A stretch of 64,000 bases of DNA from positions 26,366-90,365 of the forward strand of contig JAABRH010000002.1 of the NCBI GenBank assembly GCA_011391015.1, written 5' to 3'. The first letter of the stretch is position 1. Every line of letters begins with the position of its first letter. Both the position numbers and the translations under genes were made by a program. Under the pieces are notes generated by a model that had not been told where the DNA came from, did no database searches, and saw only the letters and a program-made list of their open reading frames with translations. Below are positions 1 through 9,175 of the stretch, piece after piece. The stretch is from Sulfurovum sp. GTDB taxonomy: Bacteria; Campylobacterota; Campylobacteria; Campylobacterales; Sulfurovaceae.

Positions 1-1
1 A

Positions 2-409
2 AACGGTACATGGCGGGGTGCACAGCTTCAAAATGACATCATCAAATGGCTGGCTGGCTACAGTGGCGGTAGATTGGGAACTAAACCAAAAGCAGGTCAA
101 AAAAGGGTTCAAAAAGCTGTCGATGCACCTTTAGCTGAAACACAGACCAATGCATCCTCTCCAGCAGCTCAAGAAGTCTCAAGCCAGCATGAGACCCGTT
201 ATTTTGTGCAGGCAGGCTCTTTTGAGAAAGTTCCCCAGAAGGAGTATCTGATGCGTATTGAGCGTTTGGGACTGAGTTATAAAGTATTGCAGCATGCCGG
301 CAAATATAAAGTGTTGGTAGGTCCTTATGCCGCTGAGAGTCCGGCAAGAAGCGCTTTGCAGAAAATACGTCAGCACGTCAGTAAACAAGCTTTTATCCTC
401 AAGTTTTAA
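2..409 (+). CDS. SPOR-domain protein, C-terminal part (5' end outside window)
   Basis: The reading frame is open from base 2 to the stop at 407-409, so this is the 3' end of a longer gene whose start lies left of the window. The last ~70 residues form a SPOR domain (begins near YFVQAGSF, ends with KVLVGPYAAESPARSALQ and FILKF), which binds denuded peptidoglycan glycan strands at the division septum. A low-complexity linker rich in K, Q, A and T precedes it, typical of periplasmic SPOR proteins such as RlpA or cell-wall hydrolases. The ~25 residues seen before the linker (LQNDIIKWLAGYSGG) do not let me name the catalytic domain. A TTG at 74 is an internal codon, not a start. The domain is well supported; the protein's identity is unknown. 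Confidence 0.75.
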   Translation, partial: NGTWRGAQLQNDIIKWLAGYSGGRLGTKPKAGQKRVQKAVDAPLAETQTNASSPAAQEVSSQHETRYFVQAGSFEKVPQKEYLMRIERLGLSYKVLQHAGKYKVLVGPYAAESPARSALQKIRQHVSKQAFILKF

Positions 410-442
410 GCGCGAGTTTGAAAGCTTTAACGCCAAGTTGGC

Positions 443-448
443 TATAAT
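443..448 (+). promoter_or_regulatory. -10 box for the aminotransferase gene
   Basis: A perfect TATAAT lies 24 nt before the ATG at 472, in the short gap after the SPOR gene. There is no obvious -35 box, as is usual for sigma-70 promoters in Campylobacterota. Confidence 0.55.
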
Positions 449-471
449 CAGTTTAAAAAATCAGGGTTGTT

Positions 472-1608
472 ATGCACTTTATGAACTTCGAAACCTATCC
501 CTTTGAGAAGCTGGCTGCTTTACTGGAGGGTGTGACCCCAAACAGTGCTTATGAAGAGTTGAGCCTCACCATCGGTGAGCCACAGTTTGATACACCGACA
601 TTTATCTTGGGTGCACTCAATGCACACAGTCCACTGCTTAATAAGTACCCCAAAACAGCAGGTGAAAGTGTTTTAAGAGAGGCGATGTTGTGTTATCTTC
701 AGACCCGTTTTGCGATAAAGATTGAAGATACGCAGATTATCCCTACTTTTGGCACAAGAGAAGTGTTGTTTAACTTCCCTCAATTTTTACTCCATGAAAT
801 CAAAGACCCCGTAATGGTCTATCCCAATCCTTTTTATCAGATCTACGAAGGTGCAGCAAAGGCATGCAGGGCAGAAGTGATCTATCTCAATTTGGATGCC
901 GGCAATGACTTTCAGCCTCAAATAGATGAAGCAGCATTAAACAGGGCAGACTTTGTCATCCTCAACTCTCCCAATAATCCGACTTCTTCGGTGATGCAGA
1001 TGGAGTCTTTAAAAGAATGGGTGAGGTTGGCATTAAAACATGATTTTGTCTTGATGAATGATGAGTGTTACATTGATTTGTATCTCAATGAGCCATTACC
1101 TTCTTTGCTTAATGCCAGTATAGAAGTCGGCAATACGTCGTTTAAAAATATTTTGGTTCTCAACTCTGTCTCCAAGCGTTCCTCCGCACCGGGATTGCGT
1201 TCAGGATTCATTGCAGGGGATGCCCAGATGCTTAAAGCCTATATGGTATACAGAACCTATGTGGGCTGTGCGTCACCGCTTCCTTTGCAGTATGCTGCGG
1301 CTGCGGCATGGGCAGACCAAGAGCATGTGGATACGTTTAGAGAAAAGTACAAAGAGAACTTTCGTATCGCCAAAGCAATTTTGGGTGTAGAGATGCCTGA
1401 AGCGACATTTTACATCTGGCTCAAAGTTGAAGATGAGATTGCCTTTACGCTGAAGCTTTACAAAGAGTATAATCTCAAAGTCATACCGGGTTCTTTCTTG
1501 GGACGAGAGGGCGAAGGTCAAAACTATGTCAGGTTGGCGCTGGTGTACGAAGCCGATAAAACCACTGAAGCACTTACACGCATAAAACACTGTTTGGAGA
1601 AAAAATGA
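472..1608 (+). CDS. class I/II pyridoxal-phosphate aminotransferase, probable succinyldiaminopimelate transaminase
   Basis: A 378-residue fold-type I aminotransferase. The PLP-binding lysine lies in NSVSKRSSAPGLRSGF (about residues 232-247). NSPNNPTSS (about 165-173) and NDECYIDLY (about 197-205) are the conserved cofactor-contact motifs of the family. The closest functional guess is N-succinyl-LL-diaminopimelate aminotransferase (DapC-type), which makes a lysine and peptidoglycan precursor; the nearby murC and the downstream lysC fit but do not prove this. ATG 472 is the first start after the promoter; ATG 481 in the same frame is a reasonable alternative. The stop overlaps the next gene (ATGA), so the genes are probably translationally coupled. 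Confidence 0.8.
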   Translation: MHFMNFETYPFEKLAALLEGVTPNSAYEELSLTIGEPQFDTPTFILGALNAHSPLLNKYPKTAGESVLREAMLCYLQTRFAIKIEDTQIIPTFGTREVLFNFPQFLLHEIKDPVMVYPNPFYQIYEGAAKACRAEVIYLNLDAGNDFQPQIDEAALNRADFVILNSPNNPTSSVMQMESLKEWVRLALKHDFVLMNDECYIDLYLNEPLPSLLNASIEVGNTSFKNILVLNSVSKRSSAPGLRSGFIAGDAQMLKAYMVYRTYVGCASPLPLQYAAAAAWADQEHVDTFREKYKENFRIAKAILGVEMPEATFYIWLKVEDEIAFTLKLYKEYNLKVIPGSFLGREGEGQNYVRLALVYEADKTTEALTRIKHCLEKK

Positions 1609-2201
1609 AAATAGACCCTGAAATCCATGTTGAAGAACTCAAAAAAGACCCCGAATTTTTAGCCAATATCGCACGACTGGAGCGCGAATGTAAAAATGAA
1701 GAGAGTATTGCCAAAGGGTATCAACTCTTGGATGCGCAACTCATCATCGAAGCACCCGAAGAGGAGATCAATGAGATCTTTACCTTTATCGTCAATACCG
1801 CTTTTGACAGGCTGGCAGAAAAACTGACCACGTCGGTCTTGTTTGATATGAACAATGACGAAGACAGAGCAACGGCAAGAGCCATCTATGAGCATGGTAT
1901 CCAACGCTACAGCGAAAATGATAAAAAAGGTGCCAAAGAGATTTTTCTTGTCCTATACTACACGATGGAACACAAGGGATTGAAAGACGCAATGATGGTG
2001 CATGCTACAGCTGTGATGGCAGGGCATGATTTTGAAGATTTTATCGAAAATCTTGTAGATGTGGAAGAGGTAGATGCGCATGATCCGCTGGCATTTTTTA
2101 TCCAAACCTTTACAGAGCCTACAGAAATTTTGCTACAAAAGTATGCCAAGCAGGTTGAAGTGGCACACAAAGAGTTACGCAGTTTAGATGAGAGTAAATA
2201 A
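1605..2201 (+). CDS. conserved hypothetical protein
   Basis: 198 residues, acidic, predicted mostly alpha-helical, with no signal peptide or membrane segment. I do not recognise a domain. It starts at the ATG overlapping the aminotransferase stop and ends just before murC, so it belongs to the same transcription unit. The helical pairs suggest a possible TPR-like solenoid, but no repeat is convincing by eye. The function is not known to me. Confidence 0.7.
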   Translation: MKIDPEIHVEELKKDPEFLANIARLERECKNEESIAKGYQLLDAQLIIEAPEEEINEIFTFIVNTAFDRLAEKLTTSVLFDMNNDEDRATARAIYEHGIQRYSENDKKGAKEIFLVLYYTMEHKGLKDAMMVHATAVMAGHDFEDFIENLVDVEEVDAHDPLAFFIQTFTEPTEILLQKYAKQVEVAHKELRSLDESK

Positions 2202-2202
2202 G

Positions 2203-3525
2203 ATGAAAAAACTCAAAATACACTTTATCGGCATCGGCGGTATCGGGCTTTCTGCGTTGGCAAAGTTTTTAGCCAATGACGGACATAAAATCTCCGGTTC
2301 AGACATCAAACAAAGTGAAATCACCAACGATTTGGCAACCAACTTTGATGCCAAGATTACCATACCGCACCATGAAGATGCCGTAGAGGGGGTTGACAGG
2401 GTCATCTACTCGGCGGCTGTTCGTCCCACTAACCCTGAGTACCAAAGAGCAAAAGCATTGGGCATTGAACTGCTTTCGCGCAAAGAGGCACTCAAAAGCA
2501 TTTTGGGTGAAAAGGAGGTCTATGCTGTAGGTGGTGCACACGGAAAGAGTACCACTTCAGCGATGCTTGCTTCCATCGTACCCGCTTCCAACGCACTCAT
2601 AGGGGCTATCTCCAAAGAGTTTGGCTCCAACGTACGGAGTTATGCGAACAACAAAGTCGTATTTGAAGCCGATGAGAGTGATGAAAGTTTTTTAAACTCC
2701 AACCCCTATCTTGCTATCGTCACCAATGTAGAACCTGAACATATGGAGTATTATGGCTACGATGAAGAACGGTTTTACAACGCCTATAAAAACTTTTTGT
2801 CTTTAGCCAAGATACGCATCATCAATGCAGAAGATACGTTTTTGAGCTCTTTGGAGATGGATAGCGTGAAGCTTTACCCCTCTAAAGATATTAAAAATAT
2901 CCATTTTACTCTCGTAGACGGCAAGCCGCACACGCAGTTTGAACTTTTGGATTTGGGTCTCTTTGAAGTGCTTGGTTTGGGTAATCATATCGCACTGGAT
3001 GCTGCGTTGGCAATCTTGGGTGCCTTGGCATTGGGTGAACCGTTAGAAGCGATACGCAGCAATCTGCTTCACTATAAAGGTATCAAAAAACGTTTTGACA
3101 TCATCCAGGATAAAGAATCGTGTGTGGTAATCGATGATTATGGACATCATCCCACGGAGATAAGAGCCACCATTTCCTCGCTGCAGGTCTATAAACAATT
3201 ACGGGGTTTTAGCACGCTTCATGTCATCTGGCAACCCCATAAGTACAGCCGAACCCTCGATAACTTGCATGGCTTTGTGGAGTGTTTTGAGGGAGTGGAT
3301 GAACTGGTGATTTTACCGATCTGGTCAGCAGGTGAACTTGAAGTTGACATCGACCTCAAAGGGGCATTTAGCAGGTACAAACTGCATATGGCAGATGCCG
3401 TGACAAAAAAAGACGGGGTGGTAAAGATACTTAAAGAGGGATACGTGATGCAAGAGTATGGCGATGGACTGATTGTTGCATTTGGTGCAGGTGATATCAC
3501 TTATCAGATACGCGGAGAACACTAG
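2203..3525 (+). CDS. murC: UDP-N-acetylmuramate--L-alanine ligase MurC
   Basis: Adds L-alanine to UDP-MurNAc, the first cytoplasmic step of peptidoglycan stem-peptide synthesis. The N-terminal Rossmann motif HFIGIGGIGLSALAKFL binds the UDP-sugar. The ATP P-loop is GGAHGKSTTSAM, and the Mur-ligase segment FEADESDESF and DDYGHHPTEI are both visible. 440 residues is normal. I place the start at ATG 2203 (MKKLKIHFIGIGG) rather than the in-frame ATG at 2188, which lies inside the upstream gene and adds an unconserved MRVNK. It is followed after 3 nt by mutS2. Confidence 0.95.
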   Translation: MKKLKIHFIGIGGIGLSALAKFLANDGHKISGSDIKQSEITNDLATNFDAKITIPHHEDAVEGVDRVIYSAAVRPTNPEYQRAKALGIELLSRKEALKSILGEKEVYAVGGAHGKSTTSAMLASIVPASNALIGAISKEFGSNVRSYANNKVVFEADESDESFLNSNPYLAIVTNVEPEHMEYYGYDEERFYNAYKNFLSLAKIRIINAEDTFLSSLEMDSVKLYPSKDIKNIHFTLVDGKPHTQFELLDLGLFEVLGLGNHIALDAALAILGALALGEPLEAIRSNLLHYKGIKKRFDIIQDKESCVVIDDYGHHPTEIRATISSLQVYKQLRGFSTLHVIWQPHKYSRTLDNLHGFVECFEGVDELVILPIWSAGELEVDIDLKGAFSRYKLHMADAVTKKDGVVKILKEGYVMQEYGDGLIVAFGAGDITYQIRGEH

Positions 3526-3528
3526 GCG

Positions 3529-5751
3529 ATGCGCTCACAAGGAAAGAGCGAGACATCCATCGTCCAAAAACTGGATTTAGATGGTTATATCGGACAGTTT
3601 AAACACTTCCTTGCAAGGGATAAGTCTGTAGCTATGCAAGGCGATATCAACCAGCATTACCGCTACATACAGGCACTCTCCTCGGTACAGTTTCCTCCTC
3701 CCCCAAATGTTCCAGTATTAGACAAGGAGCTTGCACGTATACATCTACAGGCAGTGTTGGGTCTGGATGAGATTTATGCGTTTGTCAAGATGATTTCCTA
3801 CTTCAATACCTTACATGCACAGCATTTCCCCGAACCGATTCATGCATGGATACATGCCATCGAGATACCCGACGAGATACGCGAAGTGATGGCATATTTT
3901 ACACAGGAAGGCGAACTCAATGCTGAGCGTGACCCTGAACTTTACAGCCTTGAGCGTGCCATCAAACAGAACAAAAGTGAGATTAAAGAGACACTCTACA
4001 AGCTCGCCCACTCTTCAAAACTCCAACCCTATCTTGTCGATACACAGGTGCATTTTAATGGTGGAGAAGAGACTTTGCTGGTACGCGGCGGCTTCAACCA
4101 CGTCATTAAAGCGAGTGTTGTGGCACGCAGTACGGCAGGATTTTTTTATATCATCCCCCAAAGTATCACCCATCTAAAAGAAAAAGAATCTGCGTTACTT
4201 TCAAATAAAGAAGAGATAATCTACAAGTATTGCAAACGGTTTTCTGCTGTGTTTTTTACATGGGAGCGTTTTTTGGTATTTATCAACAAAGAGTATGACC
4301 GGTTTGATCACTATCAAGCGCGCGTGAGTTTTGCAAGAGTAAGAGAGTATGAGTTTGTACTCCCTAGCAAGAAAAAAGGCATCAGACTGCACGATTTTGC
4401 ACACCCTGCCATAGAAAATCCTGTACCTATCAGCATCAACTTTTCTAAACGCATCATGTTGGTAACGGGTGTGAATGCAGGGGGAAAAACGATGCTGCTC
4501 AAGTCTATGCTGAGTGCGGTGTATCTGAGTAAATACCTGCTTCCCTTCCGCTGTGATGCAGCCAGAACAGAGGTGGGACACTACAGGCACATAGAAGCCG
4601 TCATCGATGACCCGCAATCGGTTAAAAATGACATCTCTACCTTTGCAGGACGTATGCAGGAGTTTGCAACACTTTTTACCAAAGAAGACGCCATTGTGGG
4701 AGTCGATGAGATAGAACTGGGTACAGACTCAGATGAAGCGGCTTCGTTGTTCAGGGTCATGCTTGAAGCTTTGGCGCACAAAGGCATCTCATTTGTCGTG
4801 ACGACACACCATAAGCGGCTGGCTGCGCTGATGGCAGCCGATGAGGATGTAGAGCTTATCGCTGCACTGTATGATGAAGAGCGTCGGACACCTACCTATA
4901 CCTTTTTACAGGGCAGTATCGGTAAGAGTTATGCCTTTGAGACGGCACAGCGCTACGGGATTCCTGCTTCTATTGTTGCCAAAGCAAAAGAGGTTTACGG
5001 AGAGGACAAGGAAAATCTCAATGAGTTGATCGAAAAATCGACTTCACTTGAGCGTGAGTTGCGGCTCAAGATAGCAAAGATCGATGAAGAGGTACACTCC
5101 GTTGAACGCAGCAAAGAGAAGCTCAAAGCAGAGGAGTTCAGACTGCAAGAGAGCCACAGAAAAGCACTGGCGACACTTGAAAACCGTTACAATGCGGCGA
5201 TAAAAAAAGCAAGAGAAGCACTCAAAGTCCAAGAATCCACAGAGGGAAGACGTTTGCTCAATGTTGCACATCAGCACAAAGATTTTAAACAAAAAGAGGT
5301 CAAACCCTCAGAACTCATACCGCTCAAAGAAGGTGATAAGGTCAAATACCGTTCCCATAAAGCAGAACTTCTCACTCTGCACGGTAGTGACGCAACAATC
5401 ACGGTGGATGGTTTAAAGATGAGAGTCCCTCTGTCACAGCTTAAAAGAAGAGGGGATGTACCTTTGCAAAGCAGCCAAAGTAAACCAAAAGAGAGTAAGG
5501 TGACGGTTGAGAAAACAGGGGCTGCTGTGTCTATTAAACTGCTTGGCATGTATGCCGATGAAGCCCTCGATACAATCGATAAATTTCTTTCAGATGCGTT
5601 GGTCAACGGCTTGCATGAGGTACAGATTATCCATGGAACGGGTGGAGGGGTATTGTCCAAACTGGTAGGTGAGTATCTTAAAAAGCATCCCAAAATAGCA
5701 AAATTTTATAAAATGCCCGGAAACTTAGGGATAACGGTTGTGGAACTCTAA
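3529..5751 (+). CDS. mutS2: endonuclease MutS2
   Basis: 740-residue MutS-family ATPase with a C-terminal Smr nuclease domain; in Helicobacter it suppresses homologous recombination, and in other bacteria it acts on collided ribosomes. Visible motifs are Walker A GVNAGGKTMLL (about residues 317-327), the Walker B region VGVDEIELGTDSDEA, and VTTHHKRL. A long charged coiled coil (about residues 485-590) follows. The C-terminal Smr part carries KLLGMYADEALDTIDKFL and the catalytic HGTGGGVL. There is no mismatch-recognition domain, which separates it from MutS1. The ATG at 3529 follows murC by 3 nt. Confidence 0.93.
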   Translation: MRSQGKSETSIVQKLDLDGYIGQFKHFLARDKSVAMQGDINQHYRYIQALSSVQFPPPPNVPVLDKELARIHLQAVLGLDEIYAFVKMISYFNTLHAQHFPEPIHAWIHAIEIPDEIREVMAYFTQEGELNAERDPELYSLERAIKQNKSEIKETLYKLAHSSKLQPYLVDTQVHFNGGEETLLVRGGFNHVIKASVVARSTAGFFYIIPQSITHLKEKESALLSNKEEIIYKYCKRFSAVFFTWERFLVFINKEYDRFDHYQARVSFARVREYEFVLPSKKKGIRLHDFAHPAIENPVPISINFSKRIMLVTGVNAGGKTMLLKSMLSAVYLSKYLLPFRCDAARTEVGHYRHIEAVIDDPQSVKNDISTFAGRMQEFATLFTKEDAIVGVDEIELGTDSDEAASLFRVMLEALAHKGISFVVTTHHKRLAALMAADEDVELIAALYDEERRTPTYTFLQGSIGKSYAFETAQRYGIPASIVAKAKEVYGEDKENLNELIEKSTSLERELRLKIAKIDEEVHSVERSKEKLKAEEFRLQESHRKALATLENRYNAAIKKAREALKVQESTEGRRLLNVAHQHKDFKQKEVKPSELIPLKEGDKVKYRSHKAELLTLHGSDATITVDGLKMRVPLSQLKRRGDVPLQSSQSKPKESKVTVEKTGAAVSIKLLGMYADEALDTIDKFLSDALVNGLHEVQIIHGTGGGVLSKLVGEYLKKHPKIAKFYKMPGNLGITVVEL

Positions 5752-5773
5752 CCCCTCTTTTAACTCCAAAAGG

Positions 5774-5779
5774 TATAAT
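5774..5779 (+). promoter_or_regulatory. -10 box upstream of the YfgM-like/BamB-like genes
   Basis: A perfect TATAAT lies in the gap between the mutS2 stop and the GTG at 5810. It probably starts a new transcript for the overlapping genes that run to about 10.9 kb. Confidence 0.55.
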
Positions 5780-5809
5780 AGTAGCATTAAAATGTTGCAG
5801 GAGAACCAA

Positions 5810-6388
5810 GTGGGCATTAAGGATGAGGTAAGATTTGTAAAAACAGAGTTGAGTGGAGATGAAAAAGTACTTGAGAGTGCTTTTAAGCTTGAGTCACTCT
5901 ATGCAAAACACAAGTCGAAACTATGGGCAGTTGTTGCAGGCATTGTTTTGTTTTTTGGTGTTCGCGGAGCGATGGATGCGATGCATGAAGCCAAGCTTGT
6001 TAAGGCAAATGAAGCATTTTTGGCACTGCAGAAAAACAGTGGTGACGCCAAAGCACTAGAGACACTCAAAGAGAACAATCTTGGACTTTTTGAACTCTAC
6101 AGCTATGCACAGGGTGCGGCAAAACAAGATGCAAAAGCCTTGGAAGCGCTAAGTTCCAGTACCAATGTCATCATTGCAGATGCAAGCAGCTACACAGCAG
6201 GGATACTTGTTAAAAAACCGGTCGATTCCAAACTGTACCATGAACTGGCACTTTTTGTAGAAGCCTATTTGGCAATTGGTGCAGGCGATGTGAAACAAGC
6301 AAAAGCAAAACTTGATCTTATCGATGAACGTTCACCTCTTGCGGTTGTTTCAGGATTTTTAAAACACTCCATGATAAAGGCAGACTAA
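5810..6388 (+). CDS. membrane-anchored tetratricopeptide-like protein, YfgM-like
   Basis: About 192 residues: a cytoplasmic N-terminal stretch, one transmembrane helix (LWAVVAGIVLFFGVRGAM, about residues 36-53), then a helical periplasmic region rich in A, K and L resembling TPR repeats. GTG 5810 is chosen because AGGAGAA lies 6-7 nt upstream; an earlier ATG at 5738 lies inside mutS2. The next gene encodes a BamB-like lipoprotein, and in gammaproteobacteria yfgM sits beside bamB, with YfgM working as a SecYEG/periplasmic chaperone partner. The match here is by topology and neighbourhood, not strong sequence similarity. It overlaps the next start (TAATG). Confidence 0.6.
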   Translation: MGIKDEVRFVKTELSGDEKVLESAFKLESLYAKHKSKLWAVVAGIVLFFGVRGAMDAMHEAKLVKANEAFLALQKNSGDAKALETLKENNLGLFELYSYAQGAAKQDAKALEALSSSTNVIIADASSYTAGILVKKPVDSKLYHELALFVEAYLAIGAGDVKQAKAKLDLIDERSPLAVVSGFLKHSMIKAD

Positions 6389-7407
6389 TGAAGGGTTTAA
6401 TGGGTATCGTATTTCTAACACTTGCTATCGTTTTTTCCGGATGTACCAGTAAACAGTACTTTGAACCGGAACAGACATTCTCAGCCTCCAGTGCTTCTGC
6501 TTCGTATGGCGGAAAGATGGTAGATATCAGTCGTGATGGGGGGACGCTTGAAGGCAGCCGTTATATCGGCAGAGGCGGTATCAGCACCCTTGCTTTGGGT
6601 GAAGGTTTCAGATTTATCAATGAAAATGAGACCTATGTATTAGCAGCTAACGCAGAAGGTGTTCTTAAGATTATCGATAAAAAAACCAAACAAACGGTGC
6701 AGGAGACCTCTTTGTCCTCACGCATACCTGTCGTCTCTGCAAGTATCAGAGGAGGCGTTATAGCGTATATCCTCGATAACAACAGTTTTGGTATCTATAA
6801 AATGGCAGACAAATCAAAAGTGATGGAGAGCCGTTCTGAAAAAACGTTTGCCATCGACACCAGAGCAGCTAGTCCTATTTTTATAGACAATCTTATCGTG
6901 ATGCCGATGCTTGACGGTAAACTCATCATAGTCGATACCGCCGATACACAAAATGCAAAAGTCGTGTATATCAGCAATGAACCGATTTTCAATAACGTGA
7001 TCTATCTCTCCCGTATGGGCAACACGATGATAGCCGCAACTTCTAAAAGACTCATTACCTTAGGGGATACGGGCAGACAAGAGTACAGTGCAAATATCTC
7101 CGAAGTAACAGTCGATAACGACAGAATTTATCTCTTTACCAAAGAGGGAGAAGTATTTGCTTTGGATAGTCATCTTAAACCACTGGTTACACAGAAGTTC
7201 AAATTTGCACACTACTCTGCTGTTGCAGCGTTTAACGGCAGGGTGTATGCGCTTGAACAGCAAGGTTCACTCATTGTTATGAACAGTGCACTCAGCAAAT
7301 CTAAGATTTATGATGTCGGCAAGGTTGAAGAGCCTGCATTTATTTCAGGTACAAAACTCTACAAAGATGGTGATGTCATCGAGTTGTCAAAACTAGGCTA
7401 TGAATAG
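6388..7407 (+). CDS. BamB-like beta-propeller lipoprotein
   Basis: 339 residues with a lipoprotein signal: hydrophobic segment IVFLTLAIVFSGC, with Cys19 as the lipidation site. The rest is beta-rich with repeated blades containing short D/N-G turns (EGVLKIIDKKT, DGKLIIVDT, EGEVFALDS, QGSLIVMNS), the pattern of PQQ-like/BamB propellers. BamB is a non-essential subunit of the BAM complex that folds outer-membrane proteins. Position directly after a YfgM-like gene supports the call. The stop overlaps the next gene by 8 nt. Confidence 0.65.
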   Translation: MKGLMGIVFLTLAIVFSGCTSKQYFEPEQTFSASSASASYGGKMVDISRDGGTLEGSRYIGRGGISTLALGEGFRFINENETYVLAANAEGVLKIIDKKTKQTVQETSLSSRIPVVSASIRGGVIAYILDNNSFGIYKMADKSKVMESRSEKTFAIDTRAASPIFIDNLIVMPMLDGKLIIVDTADTQNAKVVYISNEPIFNNVIYLSRMGNTMIAATSKRLITLGDTGRQEYSANISEVTVDNDRIYLFTKEGEVFALDSHLKPLVTQKFKFAHYSAVAAFNGRVYALEQQGSLIVMNSALSKSKIYDVGKVEEPAFISGTKLYKDGDVIELSKLGYE

Positions 7408-8224
7408 TCTGTTTCTTGCGTTTGAAGAGTACCTCAGTGTAACCAAAGCACTGGATGGACATACGGTCTCTTCTTATCTTAGTGACCTTGTTCAGCTTGA
7501 AACGCATACCCAGAAAGTACTGACCGCTTTAGACACTACTGATGTACTCTCTTTTTTAGCTACTTTTGAGAACAAACGAACACTCAACCGAAAACTCTCT
7601 TCTATTAATGCGTTTTTTCATTTTTGCCATAAAAAAGAGTTTGCCCACGGAAAGATCAAGATCCCTATGGCAAAAGTACCCCGTAATTTACCCAAATACA
7701 TGGACAGTGCTGAGATACTGTACCGTTTAAATCAGATTGACCGAAGTAAGGTCATGGGATTGCGTGATTATGCGCTGATACTTTTTTTGTATGCAAGCGG
7801 GTGTCGCATCTCTGAAGCCCTGAGTGTAGAGCGAAGAGACATTGTGGATGGGTGGCTAAAAATTCGTTTTGCCAAAGGGGAAAAAGAGCGTGTGGTTCCG
7901 CTTGCACCCATTGCACTTGAAGCGCTTGAAGGGTATCTGAACGCACAAGGTATGTCGAACCGTTCACTCTGGCTCAATTATAAAGGTGAGGTACTGAGCC
8001 GTATTTCAGCATATAAGATTGTGATGAAGTATTTGGGTGTCTCACCGCATGTTTTAAGACATTCTTTTGCCTCTTCTTTGATTATAGGCGGTGCAGATTT
8101 GCGTGTCGTTCAAGAGTTACTCGGGCACAGTTCACTTGAGACTACACAGATTTATACCCACATTCAAAAGCAAAATCTTGCAGATACGATGCATACCTAC
8201 CATCCACTCAGGGGTGTATCATGA
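7400..8224 (+). CDS. tyrosine recombinase (Xer-type)
   Basis: 274 residues: an N-terminal SAM-like core-binding domain (about 1-90) and a C-terminal catalytic domain. All catalytic residues are visible: R136 (GCRISEAL), K159 (FAKGEKER), H217 and R220 (HVLRH), H243 (LLGHSS) and nucleophile Y252 (TQIYTH). The housekeeping location inside an operon, away from any element, suggests chromosome-dimer resolution (a XerC/D/H role) rather than a mobile integrase. It is shorter than Helicobacter/Campylobacter XerH (about 350-360 residues), so I give no symbol. I did not find a dif site in the window. Confidence 0.85.
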   Translation: MNSLFLAFEEYLSVTKALDGHTVSSYLSDLVQLETHTQKVLTALDTTDVLSFLATFENKRTLNRKLSSINAFFHFCHKKEFAHGKIKIPMAKVPRNLPKYMDSAEILYRLNQIDRSKVMGLRDYALILFLYASGCRISEALSVERRDIVDGWLKIRFAKGEKERVVPLAPIALEALEGYLNAQGMSNRSLWLNYKGEVLSRISAYKIVMKYLGVSPHVLRHSFASSLIIGGADLRVVQELLGHSSLETTQIYTHIQKQNLADTMHTYHPLRGVS

Positions 8225-8550
8225 AGCGTGTGGTTGAGACGCTTGCAGCACACACCATTGTGTTCAAATCTTTACGAGAGATATTGCCAAAAGAACTGGG
8301 TTCGCGTAAAAAAGTATCGCTTTATGTGGGAGTGGATCTCAAAAGCTATTATGCTTTAGTGATCCAGGTGGAGAAAAAGAGCAGGGTACTTCAAAAAGAA
8401 GCCGCTGAACTGATGCTGCTGCATGAAAAAGTGGAAGCCTACATCGATGCCAAGGTGACAAAAAAATATATCATCATCAAAGCACCTTTGTGCTCTCAAG
8501 CCAAAAAACTGCTTCAGGATCAGGGTTGGAAAGTGTGGCATGAAGACTAA
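8221..8550 (+). CDS. conserved hypothetical protein, 109 aa
   Basis: Small basic cytoplasmic protein (MKRVVETLAAHTIVFKSL...) with an ATG overlapping the recombinase stop by 4 nt and an end overlapping coaX by 11 nt. No signal peptide or membrane helix. I recognise no domain. The tight overlaps and clean frame make it a real gene of this operon; its function is unknown. Confidence 0.65.
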   Translation: MKRVVETLAAHTIVFKSLREILPKELGSRKKVSLYVGVDLKSYYALVIQVEKKSRVLQKEAAELMLLHEKVEAYIDAKVTKKYIIIKAPLCSQAKKLLQDQGWKVWHED

Positions 8551-9175
8551 ACCTTTGCTTGCCGATATTGGCAATACACATTTTCATATCTATAATGGTA
8601 CTCTTGTTGAGCATCTTTCTCATGAAGATGCCATAGAAAAATACAGTAAAACTGCACTCTCTTATATCAGTGTCAAGCACGCGCTAAATCACTCCATAGA
8701 GTCTATTGCGTTATGGAAAAATATCTCCAAAGAGATACAGCTCCACGGTGCGTATGAGACGATGGGGGTTGACAGAAAAGCTTTGTGTCTAAGCCATGAA
8801 GAAGGTGTTTTTGTGGATGCAGGTTCAGCCATTACGGTGGATGTGATGCATGAGGGGAAGTACAGAGGAGGGTTTATCGTCCCGGGGATTCGGGCGATGC
8901 TTCAAGCGTATGCGCAAATCTCTCCGGTGCTTACAGCGGAGTTCAATGCAAATGTCTCTTTAGAGCACCTGCCAACGACAACCAAAGATGGGATAAGCTA
9001 TGGTATAATCGCGCCCATAAAAACACTCATCGATAGGTATCGTGAGGGTAAAAAACTTTATATCACCGGTGGAGATGGAAAACTACTGTCCCATTTTTTT
9101 CAAGATGCCATGTATGATGAAGCATTGGTATTTTACGGGATGCAAAAAGCGATGAAGGAAATACAGATATGTTAA
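8540..9175 (+). CDS. coaX: type III pantothenate kinase
   Basis: First enzyme of coenzyme A synthesis, phosphorylating pantothenate. It has the ASKHA fold: phosphate-1 loop ADIGNTHFHIYNG near the N-terminus (about residues 8-20) and the FVDAGSAITVDV motif (about 92-103), with GGFIVPG and a YITGGDG adenosine-contact motif further on. At 211 residues it is on the short side for CoaX, as other Campylobacterota versions are. ATG 8540 overlaps the previous gene by 11 nt and the stop overlaps hisG by 7 nt. Confidence 0.9.
   Translation: MKTKPLLADIGNTHFHIYNGTLVEHLSHEDAIEKYSKTALSYISVKHALNHSIESIALWKNISKEIQLHGAYETMGVDRKALCLSHEEGVFVDAGSAITVDVMHEGKYRGGFIVPGIRAMLQAYAQISPVLTAEFNANVSLEHLPTTTKDGISYGIIAPIKTLIDRYREGKKLYITGGDGKLLSHFFQDAMYDEALVFYGMQKAMKEIQIC

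Noticed and set aside
74..409. TTG at 74 as start of a 111-residue SPOR gene
   Set aside because: The frame is open to base 2 with protein-like sequence, so the gene starts left of the window.
2188..2202. ATG 2188 as the murC start
   Set aside because: It lies inside the previous gene; the conserved MurC start is at 2203.
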